A program made the translations under genes and the position numbers. DNA of 64,000 nucleotides from Streptomyces sp. HB132 (GTDB taxonomy: Bacteria; Actinomycetota; Actinomycetes; Streptomycetales; Streptomycetaceae): contig NZ_JAFBGA010000002.1 in NCBI RefSeq assembly GCF_016909575.1, positions 62,001 through 126,000 of the forward strand, read 5' to 3'. Of the stretch, positions 36,054-43,455 are shown one piece after another. Below the pieces are notes generated by a model. It was not told the origin of the DNA and made no database searches. It was given only the letters and a program-made list of their open reading frames with translations. Position 1 is the first letter of the stretch; every line of letters begins with the position of its first letter.

Positions 36054-36484
36054 GTCCGTACCCCTCACGCTCTTCCCCGGCTGCCGCCGAGGCGCTCGTA
36101 CGCCGCCGCGATTCCCGCGGCTCACGTGCCGTGGCTCCGGTGCCGTCGCGCGCAGTGCGGGCGGCTCGGCAGAGGGGAGGCTGCCACTCCGGGGCGTCGT
36201 CGGCACGAACCGGGGATGAACACCGTGCGGCCGCCCCGGGAACTGCCCTGAGCGGAATCCGCAAGCCGCACCGGGGTTGGTGTACGACCGGGCGAGGGTT
36301 CGCTGGTCAGAAGGCTTCCGAGCGCAGGAGGACATGGCCAAGGGAACGGTAACGGAGCGCGCCTGCGTCCGGGTTGCCGGCATCACCGGACGACGCCGCG
36401 CCGACATCGTCGGACCACCGGCGTCGGCAGCCGCAAGGGCCGCCGGCATCGCAGGACCCCGGCAGCGTTGACGGCTGCGCCGCG
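36054..36484. other. 431-bp intergenic stretch, one weak small frame
   Basis: The stretch lies between the methyltransferase stop (36485, minus) and the small membrane gene. A 45-codon plus-strand frame at 36334-36471 (MAKGTVTERACVRV...) has AGGAGG only 2 nt before its ATG and mediocre codon bias, so I do not call it. No repeat or strong hairpin was noted. Confidence 0.45.
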
Positions 36485-37990
36485 TTACCGCAGGGGCTCC
36501 AGGAAGCCTTCCTCCACCAACAGCCGGATCGCCTGCGGGGTGCGGTCGCGCAGCAGCACCGGGTCCTCGGCCATCAGCTGGGCGATGGCGTCCAGAATCC
36601 TGCCCGCCGGCAGCGAACCGTCGCACACACCGGCGAACCCGGCCCCGACGGCGTCGACCTTGGTGGCACGGCGCATCCCGCGGTGCTGACGCAGCACCAC
36701 ATGCTCGGGGTCCTCGGCGCCCGGCATCCCGACCTGCTCCTGCACGACCTCCTCGGCAAGGGTGAAGTGCGCGGCGAGCAAAGCCGCGTCGTCGTGCGCC
36801 CGCAGATAGTCCTGCCGTGCGAAATGGGCCTCGACGGCAGGACCGAGGGGCTGCTCCACCGCGTGCGGCCATTCCTCGGCCACGAGCGAGGGATTCCCCG
36901 CGGCTGCCGCGGCGGACTTCCGGAGCGTGATCCAGCCGAAGCCGACGGCCTTGGTGCTGCGGGCCTCGAACTCGTCCAGCCAGGCCTCGTACCGCTCGGT
37001 GTACAGCGCGGGGTCCGTGCGGTGGTCACCGCTGTCGCGCAGCCAGAGCTCGGCGTACTGCGTGACGTCCTGCACCTCACGCTGCACGATCCAGGCATCG
37101 CAGCCGGCGGGCACCCAGGAGCGCACCCGGTCCTGCCATTCCTCGCCCTCCACGTGCTGCCAGTTGGCGAGGAACTGCGCGTACCCGCCCTCGTTGAGCC
37201 GGTCCCCGGCCTGCTGCACGAGGGTCCGGCACAGGTCGTCGCCACCCATGCCGCCGTCGCGGTACGTCAGCCGGGCACCGGGCGAGATGACGAAGGGAGG
37301 GTTGGACACGATCAGGTCGTACGTCTCGGAACCGACCGGTTCGAACAGCGAGCCCTCCCGCAGATCCGCGGGGGCCGCTCCGGACAGGCCGAGGGTCAGG
37401 CGGGTGAACTCGAGAGCACGCGGGTTGACGTCCGTGGCGGTGACCCGAGTGGCGTGCTGAGCGGCGTGCAGGGCCTGGATGCCGGAGCCCGTACCGAGAT
37501 CGAGTGCGGACGCCACGGGCCTTCGCACGGTGACCCCGGCGAGCGTGGTGGACGCCCCGCCGACGCCGAGGACGACGCCTTCCTCGTGCGAGCCGATGCC
37601 GCCGGCCCCGCCGACCGCGCACCCCAGGTCGGAGACGATGAACCAGTCCTGCCCCTCGGGACCGCCGTAGGGCCGGATGTCCACCGTCGCCCTCGCCGTG
37701 TCCCCCTCGCGGACCACCCAGCCGTCCCCGACGCACTCCTCCAGCGGGAGGGCGGCGCCGGCCGCTGCGACCGGCACGGGCCGCTGCAGCAGGAAGAGCC
37801 GCACGAGCGTGTCGAGCGGGGAATCCCCGCGGGTGGCCCGGAGCGCCGGAACGGTCTCACTGCGGGCGAGCGCGGCGTACGCGGGCGCGCCGAGCCGCTC
37901 GAGGAGGCCATCGGCCGTGAAGGCGGCGGCGATCAGGGCTTCGCGGAGCCGGGGGGCGCGGTCGGATGCGGGGAGGCTGGTCGTACTCAC
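36485..37990 (-). CDS. Class I SAM-dependent methyltransferase (HemK/PrmC-like, NPPF motif)
   Basis: Encodes 501 aa. The catalytic domain (about residues 160-300) has the SAM-binding motif SALDLGTGSGIQALHAAQHA, the acidic motif VTATDVNPRALEFTRLTL, and motif IV DLIVSNPPFVISPG. NPPF indicates methylation of an amide or exocyclic amine nitrogen, as in N6-adenine or N5-glutamine MTases. Large N- and C-terminal extensions (150 and 190 aa) are typical of an actinobacterial family whose target is not established. A release-factor or rRNA target is conceivable. It is transcribed alone on the minus strand. Confidence 0.88.
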   Translation of the reverse strand: MSTTSLPASDRAPRLREALIAAAFTADGLLERLGAPAYAALARSETVPALRATRGDSPLDTLVRLFLLQRPVPVAAAGAALPLEECVGDGWVVREGDTARATVDIRPYGGPEGQDWFIVSDLGCAVGGAGGIGSHEEGVVLGVGGASTTLAGVTVRRPVASALDLGTGSGIQALHAAQHATRVTATDVNPRALEFTRLTLGLSGAAPADLREGSLFEPVGSETYDLIVSNPPFVISPGARLTYRDGGMGGDDLCRTLVQQAGDRLNEGGYAQFLANWQHVEGEEWQDRVRSWVPAGCDAWIVQREVQDVTQYAELWLRDSGDHRTDPALYTERYEAWLDEFEARSTKAVGFGWITLRKSAAAAAGNPSLVAEEWPHAVEQPLGPAVEAHFARQDYLRAHDDAALLAAHFTLAEEVVQEQVGMPGAEDPEHVVLRQHRGMRRATKVDAVGAGFAGVCDGSLPAGRILDAIAQLMAEDPVLLRDRTPQAIRLLVEEGFLEPLR

Positions 37991-38217
37991 CCCACCATTG
38001 TGGCCGCTCGCTCCGACAACGGCAGCGGCCCGGCGCCCACGAGGGGCGTCCGGGCTGCCCCGAGGCGCTCACCCCTCGCGACCGCACGCCCTCCGACGTC
38101 CGCGAGGGCCCCCTCCGCCACGGCTTCACGCCGGTCACGGTTTTCGGCGGTGAGGACTTCACCCAGACACACCTGCGCGTGGTCCGCGCCCGCTGCGGGT
38201 TCCCCTCCCTGCCGCCC

Positions 38218-38844
38218 CTACGACTTCTCGCTCGCCGAGGCGGCGGGCGAGGCGGACTTCGACGCCGGGGCGGAGGGGGCGGATGCGGGAGGAGCTGAGG
38301 CCGTCGGCTTCTGGCAGCCCTTCTGCTTCGCCATCGCGGAGCCGACCTCACCGGACTGGAGCTTGTTCAGCGCCTGGTCACCGTTGTTGCTGATCTTTTT
38401 CAGTTCGTCGGCGAGACCGCTGAGACTGTCGGCGAACTCCGCCTGGTCCTTGGTGTCGAACTTGTCGACCTTCGTCTTCAGGTCCGCGTAGGCAACAGAG
38501 GCGGCGTTGAGCTCCTTCACGGCCTCCTTCTGCGTGGTCTCTCCGCCGTCCACGGGGGGTGCGCCCGCGGACTGCACGGCCGCGCCCAGCTGCTTGTACG
38601 CCTGCGAGATCTGCTGGAAGGCGGCAGAGTCGGTCTTCTGGACGTCGGCGGGCTTGCTCTGGTCATCCGTCTGCTGTCCGATCGCGGCATTGGCGTTCGC
38701 GATCTTCTGCAGCTGCGGCTGAACCTGGTCGCAGAACTTCTTCGCCCAGTCGTTCACCTTGTTGTCGCTGTCGTCGCTGCAGCCCGACAGAGTCAGCACG
38801 AGTACCGCACCGCCGGACAGTGCGGCTGCAAGCTTCTTGTTCAC
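38218..38844 (-). CDS. Small secreted lipoprotein of unknown function
   Basis: Encodes 208 aa from a GTG at 38844 with AAGGGA 9 nt upstream. A short signal peptide MNKKLAAALSGGAVLVLTL (GTG read as Met) ends in the lipobox LSGC. The mature region is helical and Gln/Lys/Asp-rich (NDWAKKFCDQVQPQLQKIAN, AFQQISQAYKQLGAAVQ). A C-terminal Pro/Ala/Ser tail (residues ~175-208) probably spans the peptidoglycan. Two Cys outside the lipobox (FCDQ and KGCQ) may form a disulphide. It is similar to the small lipoproteins encoded near hppA in Streptomyces. No enzymatic motif is visible. Confidence 0.8.
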   Translation of the reverse strand: MNKKLAAALSGGAVLVLTLSGCSDDSDNKVNDWAKKFCDQVQPQLQKIANANAAIGQQTDDQSKPADVQKTDSAAFQQISQAYKQLGAAVQSAGAPPVDGGETTQKEAVKELNAASVAYADLKTKVDKFDTKDQAEFADSLSGLADELKKISNNGDQALNKLQSGEVGSAMAKQKGCQKPTASAPPASAPSAPASKSASPAASASEKS

Positions 38845-39127
38845 CGGATTGGGTCCCTTCCAAGGCTCTCGGCCCCGGAACTTACACGCCAAGTGGGCGG
38901 CAATCAGGCGAAGGGTATCCGATATACATCCCTTTGCAGCCATTTGCACCAAGGAGAATGAGGGAGATACAACTCACCTGCCCACAGGGACACTGGCACG
39001 GCCCCGCCTCCGGTGAGCAGCGGCGCGCCCAGACCGCCTGGACGACGGACGGCACGTCAGGACGCGACGCCCACCGCCTCACTGAACCGGTGTCACCTTG
39101 GGACGAACGCGCCCATGACCGGGCACG

Positions 39128-41596
39128 TCACGAAAGCGCCGCGGAGCCGGTGGACTTGGCGGGCCCGCCGTCCCCTCCGTCGTCACCGCCACTACCACCC
39201 CGTCCGCCGCCGTCACCCACGGCAATCCCCCGTCGCTTGGACACGTGGACCGCGCCGACGATGACGACGAGGGCGATGGCGGCCACCGCGGCCCGCACCG
39301 CCGCGCTCGCGTCATCGCCGTAACTGAACTGCACCACCGCGGGGGCGATGAGCAGCGCCACGAGATTCATCACCTTGAGGAGCGGGTTGATGGCCGGGCC
39401 GGCCGTGTCCTTGAACGGGTCCCCGACCGTGTCGCCGATGACTGTCGCGGCATGCGCCTCACTGCCCTTGCCGCCGTGGTGGCCGTCCTCGACAAGCTTC
39501 TTGGCGTTGTCCCACGCACCACCCGAGTTGGCGAGGAAGACGGCCATCAGGGTGCCGGTGGCGATCGCACCCGCGAGGTACGAGCCGAGAGCCCCCACGC
39601 CCAGGGTGAATCCCACCGCGATCGGCGCCAGAACGGCGAGCAGCCCGGGCGTGGCGAGCTCGCGCAGCGCGTCCTTGGTGCAGATGTCGACGACGCGCCC
39701 GTACTCCGGCTTCTCCGTGTAGTTCATGATCCCGGGACGCTCCCGGAACTGCCGCCGGACCTCGTGGACCACGGCCCCCGCCGAACGGGAGACCGCGCTG
39801 ATGGCCAGCCCTGAGAAGAGGAAGACGACCGCGGCTCCGAGGATCAGACCGACCAGGTTGTTCGGCTGCGAGATGTCCAGGCTCAGCCCCAGCTCCCCCG
39901 CCCGGGCCCCCACGTCGTCGACCGCCGTGGCGATGGCATCCCGGTAGGAGCCGAAGAGCGCGGACGCCGCCAGGACCGCCGTGGCGATCGCGATGCCCTT
40001 GGTGATGGCCTTGGTGGTGTTGCCGACGGCGTCGAGGTCCGTGAGGACCTGGGCTCCCGCACCCGTGACGTCCCCGGACATCTCGGCGATGCCCTGGGCG
40101 TTGTCGGAGACCGGACCGAAGGTGTCCATGGCGACGATGACACCCACGGTGGTGAGGAGACCGGTCCCTGCCAGGGCCACCGCGAAGAGCGCCAGCACGA
40201 TCGACGTACCGCCGAGCAGGAAAGCCCCGTAGACGCCGAGGCCGATCAGCAGCGCGGTGTAGACGGCCGACTCCAGGCCGATGGAGACGCCCGCGAGCAC
40301 GACGGTCGCCGGGCCGGTCAGTGAGGACTTCCCGATGTCCCGGACCGGACGCCTGCTCGTCTCGGTGAAGTAGCCGGTGAGCTGCTGGATCAGGGCAGCG
40401 AGCACGATCCCGATGGCTACGGCGACCAGGGCGAACACCCGCGGGTCACCACCGTGCGACGTGACGGAGCCGTCGGTGACCCCGTCCAGCCCGGCGTACG
40501 TGGAAGGCAGATGGACGAACACGGCCACCGCCACGAGGGCGATCGAGACCACGGCGGAGACGAAGAATCCACGGTTGATGGCACTCATGCCGCTGCGGTC
40601 GGCGCGCCTGGGAGCAACAGCGAAGATCCCGATCACGGCCGTGATCACCCCGATCGCCGGAACGATCAACGGAAAGGCCAGCCCCGCGTCCCCGAAGGCG
40701 GCCTTGCCCAGGATGAGTGCGGCCACGAGTGTCACGGCGTACGACTCGAACAGGTCCGCGGCCATGCCCGCACAGTCACCGACGTTGTCCCCCACGTTGT
40801 CGGCGATGGTGGCGGCGTTGCGCGGATCGTCCTCGGGGATGCCCTGCTCCACCTTGCCCACGAGGTCGGCGCCCACATCGGCGGCCTTGGTGAAGATGCC
40901 GCCCCCGACCCTCATGAACATGGCGATCAGCGCGGCACCAAGGCCGAACCCCTCCAGCACCTTGGGCGCGTCGGCGGCGTAGACGAGCACCACGCACGAG
41001 GCACCCAGCAGGCCGAGGCCCACCGTGATCATGCCGACCGCACCACCCGTACGAAAAGCGATCTTCATCGCTTTGTGCGAAACGGCGGCGAGATCCTTTT
41101 CCGGTTCCCCCTCGGCGGGAGTCGCCTCACGCGCGGCGGCAGCCACGCGCACATTGCTTCGAACGGCCAGCCGCATACCGATGTATCCGGTGGCCGCCGA
41201 AAACAGAGCACCCACCAGGAAGAAGAGCGAGCGCCCCGTGCGCTGCGACCAGTTGTCGGCCGGAAGCAGCAGAAGCAGGAAGAACACGACGACTGCGAAG
41301 ACACCGACGGTACGCAGCTGACGGGCCAGATAGGCATTCGCGCCCTCCTGGACTGCCGCCGCGATCTCCTTCATGCGTTCGGTGCCTTCACCCGCCGCCA
41401 GCACCTGGCGTACGAGCAGCCGGGCCACGACCAGCGCGGCCAGCGCGACGACCGCGATGACGGCGACGATCAGCCGGTTGCCATCGGTGAGTACCGCGGC
41501 TGCGAGTGAGGTGGAGCGGCCGGAAGGTACGGAAACGTGCGTCAGTTCTGTCAGTGGGGTGTTGAAGAACTCCGGGGTGTTGAAGAACTCCGCCAT
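39128..41596 (-). CDS. hppA: Membrane-bound proton-pumping pyrophosphatase, K+-independent type
   Basis: Encodes 822 aa from ATG 41596 behind AAGGAGGACGT. About 16 transmembrane segments. Active-site motifs are complete: GIFTKAADVGADLVGKVE, DNVGDNVGDCAGMAADLFES, and EKPEYGRVVD/GGAWDNAKKLVEDG with GDTVGDPFKDTAGPA. The residue after GNTT is Lys529 (AVGNTTKAITKG), the mark of K+-independent H+-PPases. It couples PPi hydrolysis to proton export from the cytosol. The N-terminus carries a tandem EFFNTP-EFFNTP duplication caused by an exact 18-bp repeat. The C-terminal ~30 residues are Gly/Asp-rich. A long leader with a 33-bp tandem repeat separates it from the anti-sigma gene. Confidence 0.96.
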   Translation of the reverse strand: MAEFFNTPEFFNTPLTELTHVSVPSGRSTSLAAAVLTDGNRLIVAVIAVVALAALVVARLLVRQVLAAGEGTERMKEIAAAVQEGANAYLARQLRTVGVFAVVVFFLLLLLPADNWSQRTGRSLFFLVGALFSAATGYIGMRLAVRSNVRVAAAAREATPAEGEPEKDLAAVSHKAMKIAFRTGGAVGMITVGLGLLGASCVVLVYAADAPKVLEGFGLGAALIAMFMRVGGGIFTKAADVGADLVGKVEQGIPEDDPRNAATIADNVGDNVGDCAGMAADLFESYAVTLVAALILGKAAFGDAGLAFPLIVPAIGVITAVIGIFAVAPRRADRSGMSAINRGFFVSAVVSIALVAVAVFVHLPSTYAGLDGVTDGSVTSHGGDPRVFALVAVAIGIVLAALIQQLTGYFTETSRRPVRDIGKSSLTGPATVVLAGVSIGLESAVYTALLIGLGVYGAFLLGGTSIVLALFAVALAGTGLLTTVGVIVAMDTFGPVSDNAQGIAEMSGDVTGAGAQVLTDLDAVGNTTKAITKGIAIATAVLAASALFGSYRDAIATAVDDVGARAGELGLSLDISQPNNLVGLILGAAVVFLFSGLAISAVSRSAGAVVHEVRRQFRERPGIMNYTEKPEYGRVVDICTKDALRELATPGLLAVLAPIAVGFTLGVGALGSYLAGAIATGTLMAVFLANSGGAWDNAKKLVEDGHHGGKGSEAHAATVIGDTVGDPFKDTAGPAINPLLKVMNLVALLIAPAVVQFSYGDDASAAVRAAVAAIALVVIVGAVHVSKRRGIAVGDGGGRGGSGGDDGGDGGPAKSTGSAALS
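41556..41591 (-). repeat. Tandem 18-bp duplication at the 5' end of hppA
   Basis: GGGGTGTTGAAGAACTCC occurs twice in direct, exact tandem (41556-41573 and 41574-41591). On the coding strand it encodes EFFNTP twice within the first 15 residues, ahead of the first membrane segment. It stays in frame and looks recent. Confidence 0.9.
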
Positions 41597-42096
41597 ACGT
41601 CCTCCTTGACGCTGAGCGCTCAAGTCGTGGAGGGATTGTAGGGAGCGGAACCTGATCAAAACAGTGGATGGCCAATGAAATCGACATTCGTCCACCCAAT
41701 GGAAAATGATCTCGATCGCACTTGGACCCGAATGCAGTAAAGGAGCAGACGAGTGACATGTGCGAAATCAGCGAGATCACCGATCAAGCGCAAGGAAAAA
41801 CCGCTGCTCAACCGGGCTCGATCACGCAGCCTCGCCTGCCGGCCGAGGCTGCGAGGGCACGCTGGCGCGAGGCTGCGAGGGCATGAGGACGTGTGGCCGG
41901 CAGCGGGACGGGCTCGCCAGAGGCAAAGGGTGCGGTATCCGAGCCGGGGAGGGCCCGGGCGGGATCGCGGCGCCGGGCGGGGCACGAAGGCTGAGGCCAC
42001 GACCGGGTGACGCGCGGGCGCGGCGCGACTGGGGCGCCGAGCGGCGTGGAACACGGAGCTGGACCGAACGCACTGGGCGAGGCACATGGTCGGCCG
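41597..42096. other. hppA upstream region without a firm gene
   Basis: The first ~160 bp upstream of hppA are AT-richer than the surroundings and probably hold its promoter. A 42-codon plus-strand frame, 41758-41886 (MCEISEITDQAQGKT...), has AAGGAG upstream and a direct repeat near its end; it may be a small gene but has only moderate codon bias. The rest is Arg-codon-rich noise. Confidence 0.4.
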
Positions 42097-42369
42097 CTGT
42101 GGGTACCGGCCACTGCGGATCACCGGGGGCTTTGGGCAACCCGCCGCTACGGTCACCGGGGGCTGTGGGCAACCGGGCGCTACGGATCACCGAGCGCTGT
42201 GGGCAACCCGCCGCTACGGATCACCGAGCGCTGTGGGCAACCCGCCGCTACGGATCACCGGGGCTGTGGGCAACCCGCCGCTACGGATCACCGGGGCTGT
42301 GGGCAACCCGCCGCTACGGATCACCGGGGCTGTGGGCATCCCGCCGCTACGGATCACCGGGGCTGTGGG
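42097..42369 (+). repeat. 33/34-bp tandem repeat, eight copies plus a partial
   Basis: Eight direct copies of a 33-34 bp unit, starting CTGTGGGCAACCCGCCGCTA and ending CGGATCACCGGGG, begin at 42097, 42130, 42163, 42197, 42231, 42264, 42297 and 42330; a partial copy begins at 42363. The first two copies are degenerate and the later ones nearly identical. The array ends within a few bases of the anti-sigma gene stop (42370). Forward frames have no stop, but the products (such as ITGAVGNPPLR repeats) have no start context. Confidence 0.92.
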
Positions 42370-42819
42370 TCAGGGAAGCACTACGGCCGGTGTCGTCGGC
42401 CAGGTCATGCGGATCACTCCACCGTCCGCACCCGTGCGGACTTCCACGTCGTCGACCAGGCCGCTGATGACCGCAAGGCCCATCTCGTCCTCGCTGTCGG
42501 CGTCGCTCTCCGGTACGTCCGGAATTCCAGCTCCGGGCGCTCGCGGCGCCGATGCTCCGCTGCCCGGGGCGGGGAGCCCGTCTCCGACCTCGATGGAGAA
42601 CGCCTTCTCCTCCTCGGTCAGAACGACCGTGACCGGAGCGTCGACGTGGTGGCTCCGGTGCAACCCCACGGCGCGGCTGCACGCCTCGCCGACCGCAAGT
42701 CTGACCTCGTCGAGCACCGCCTCGTCAACGCCGGCCCGGCGTGCCACGGCGGCTGCCACGAGGCGCGCCGTCCTGACGTGTTCGGGCTGAGCGCTGAAGC
42801 GGAGTTCAACGGTTGGCAT
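42370..42819 (-). CDS. Anti-sigma factor-type ATP-binding protein downstream of bldG
   Basis: Encodes 149 aa from ATG 42819 with GAGGGGG upstream. It is a GHKL ATPase of the RsbW/SpoIIAB type: N-box LDEVRLAVGEACSRAVGLH, a central FSIEVGDGLP strand, and the MGLAVISGLVDDVEVRTG lid region. In Streptomyces coelicolor the gene directly downstream of bldG (orf3) encodes just such an anti-sigma factor and is co-transcribed with it. Here the two are 203 bp apart on the same strand. It probably binds a sigma factor and is itself captured by BldG. Its stop codon touches the 33-bp repeat array, so its 3' UTR would be repetitive RNA. Confidence 0.9.
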   Translation of the reverse strand: MPTVELRFSAQPEHVRTARLVAAAVARRAGVDEAVLDEVRLAVGEACSRAVGLHRSHHVDAPVTVVLTEEEKAFSIEVGDGLPAPGSGASAPRAPGAGIPDVPESDADSEDEMGLAVISGLVDDVEVRTGADGGVIRMTWPTTPAVVLP

Positions 42820-43022
42820 GTCATCCCCCTCGAACTTTTGGGCGTGCATTTCAGGGGCCCGGGCGTGGCGCCCGGTACCCCTGCTCACACTTCCTCCGGA
42901 ACCGACGAAGCCGACAGCCGACCACATGGTCGACCGCCTGCTCCTGGCGGCCAGTCTGCTGCCGCCTGCCGGTCTGTCACTGCGTGCCTGCCGGCCTGGG
43001 AACTGCCGACCCGCACCGACGG

Positions 43023-43376
43023 TCAGTCGGTCGCAGCGACTGCCTCGTCGACCGTGGTGTGAATGGGAAACACCTTGGTCAGACCTGTGATCCGGAAGAT
43101 CTTGAGAATGCGCTCCTGGTTACACACCAGGCGCAGCGAGCCCTCATGGGCCCGGACACGCTTCAGGCCGCCCACGAGCACGCCGAGGCCGGTGGAGTCG
43201 AGGAAGTCGACGCCTTCCATGTCGACAACCAGGTGGTAGCTGCCGTCATTCACCAACTCGACCAACTGCTCGCGCAGCTTGGGCGCGGTATACACATCAA
43301 TCTCGCCACCGACCTCGACGACCGTACGGTCGCCACCAGGGCCGGACACATTGCGAGTCGACAGGGACAGGTCCAC
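43023..43376 (-). CDS. bldG: Anti-sigma factor antagonist BldG
   Basis: Encodes 117 aa of the SpoIIAA/STAS family: [40 protein letters not shown], and the phosphorylation site region [19 protein letters not shown] with Ser61 as the equivalent of the phosphoserine (Ser57 in S. coelicolor as I recall). The rest, [20 protein letters not shown], is nearly as in S. coelicolor. A few extra residues (SGPGG) lie between strands 1 and 2. BldG is needed for aerial mycelium formation and antibiotic production; unphosphorylated BldG releases sigma factors from their anti-sigma partner. It is divergent from the helicase gene, 80 bp apart. Confidence 0.95.
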   Translation of the reverse strand: MDLSLSTRNVSGPGGDRTVVEVGGEIDVYTAPKLREQLVELVNDGSYHLVVDMEGVDFLDSTGLGVLVGGLKRVRAHEGSLRLVCNQERILKIFRITGLTKVFPIHTTVDEAVAATD

Positions 43377-43455
43377 GGATCCTCCAGCACCTTGCTATCG
43401 AGCGGTCGCCCCTCGGTCTCCCCGACGGAGGCCAGGGGACGGATCGCCAGCCGCG

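Noticed and set aside
36334..36471. 45-codon frame before the methyltransferase 3' end
   Set aside because: The AGGAGG lies only 2 nt from the ATG and codon bias is weak; mentioned in the intergenic entry only.
42097..42369. Repeat array considered as CRISPR
   Set aside because: The units are head to tail without unique spacers, and no cas gene is nearby.
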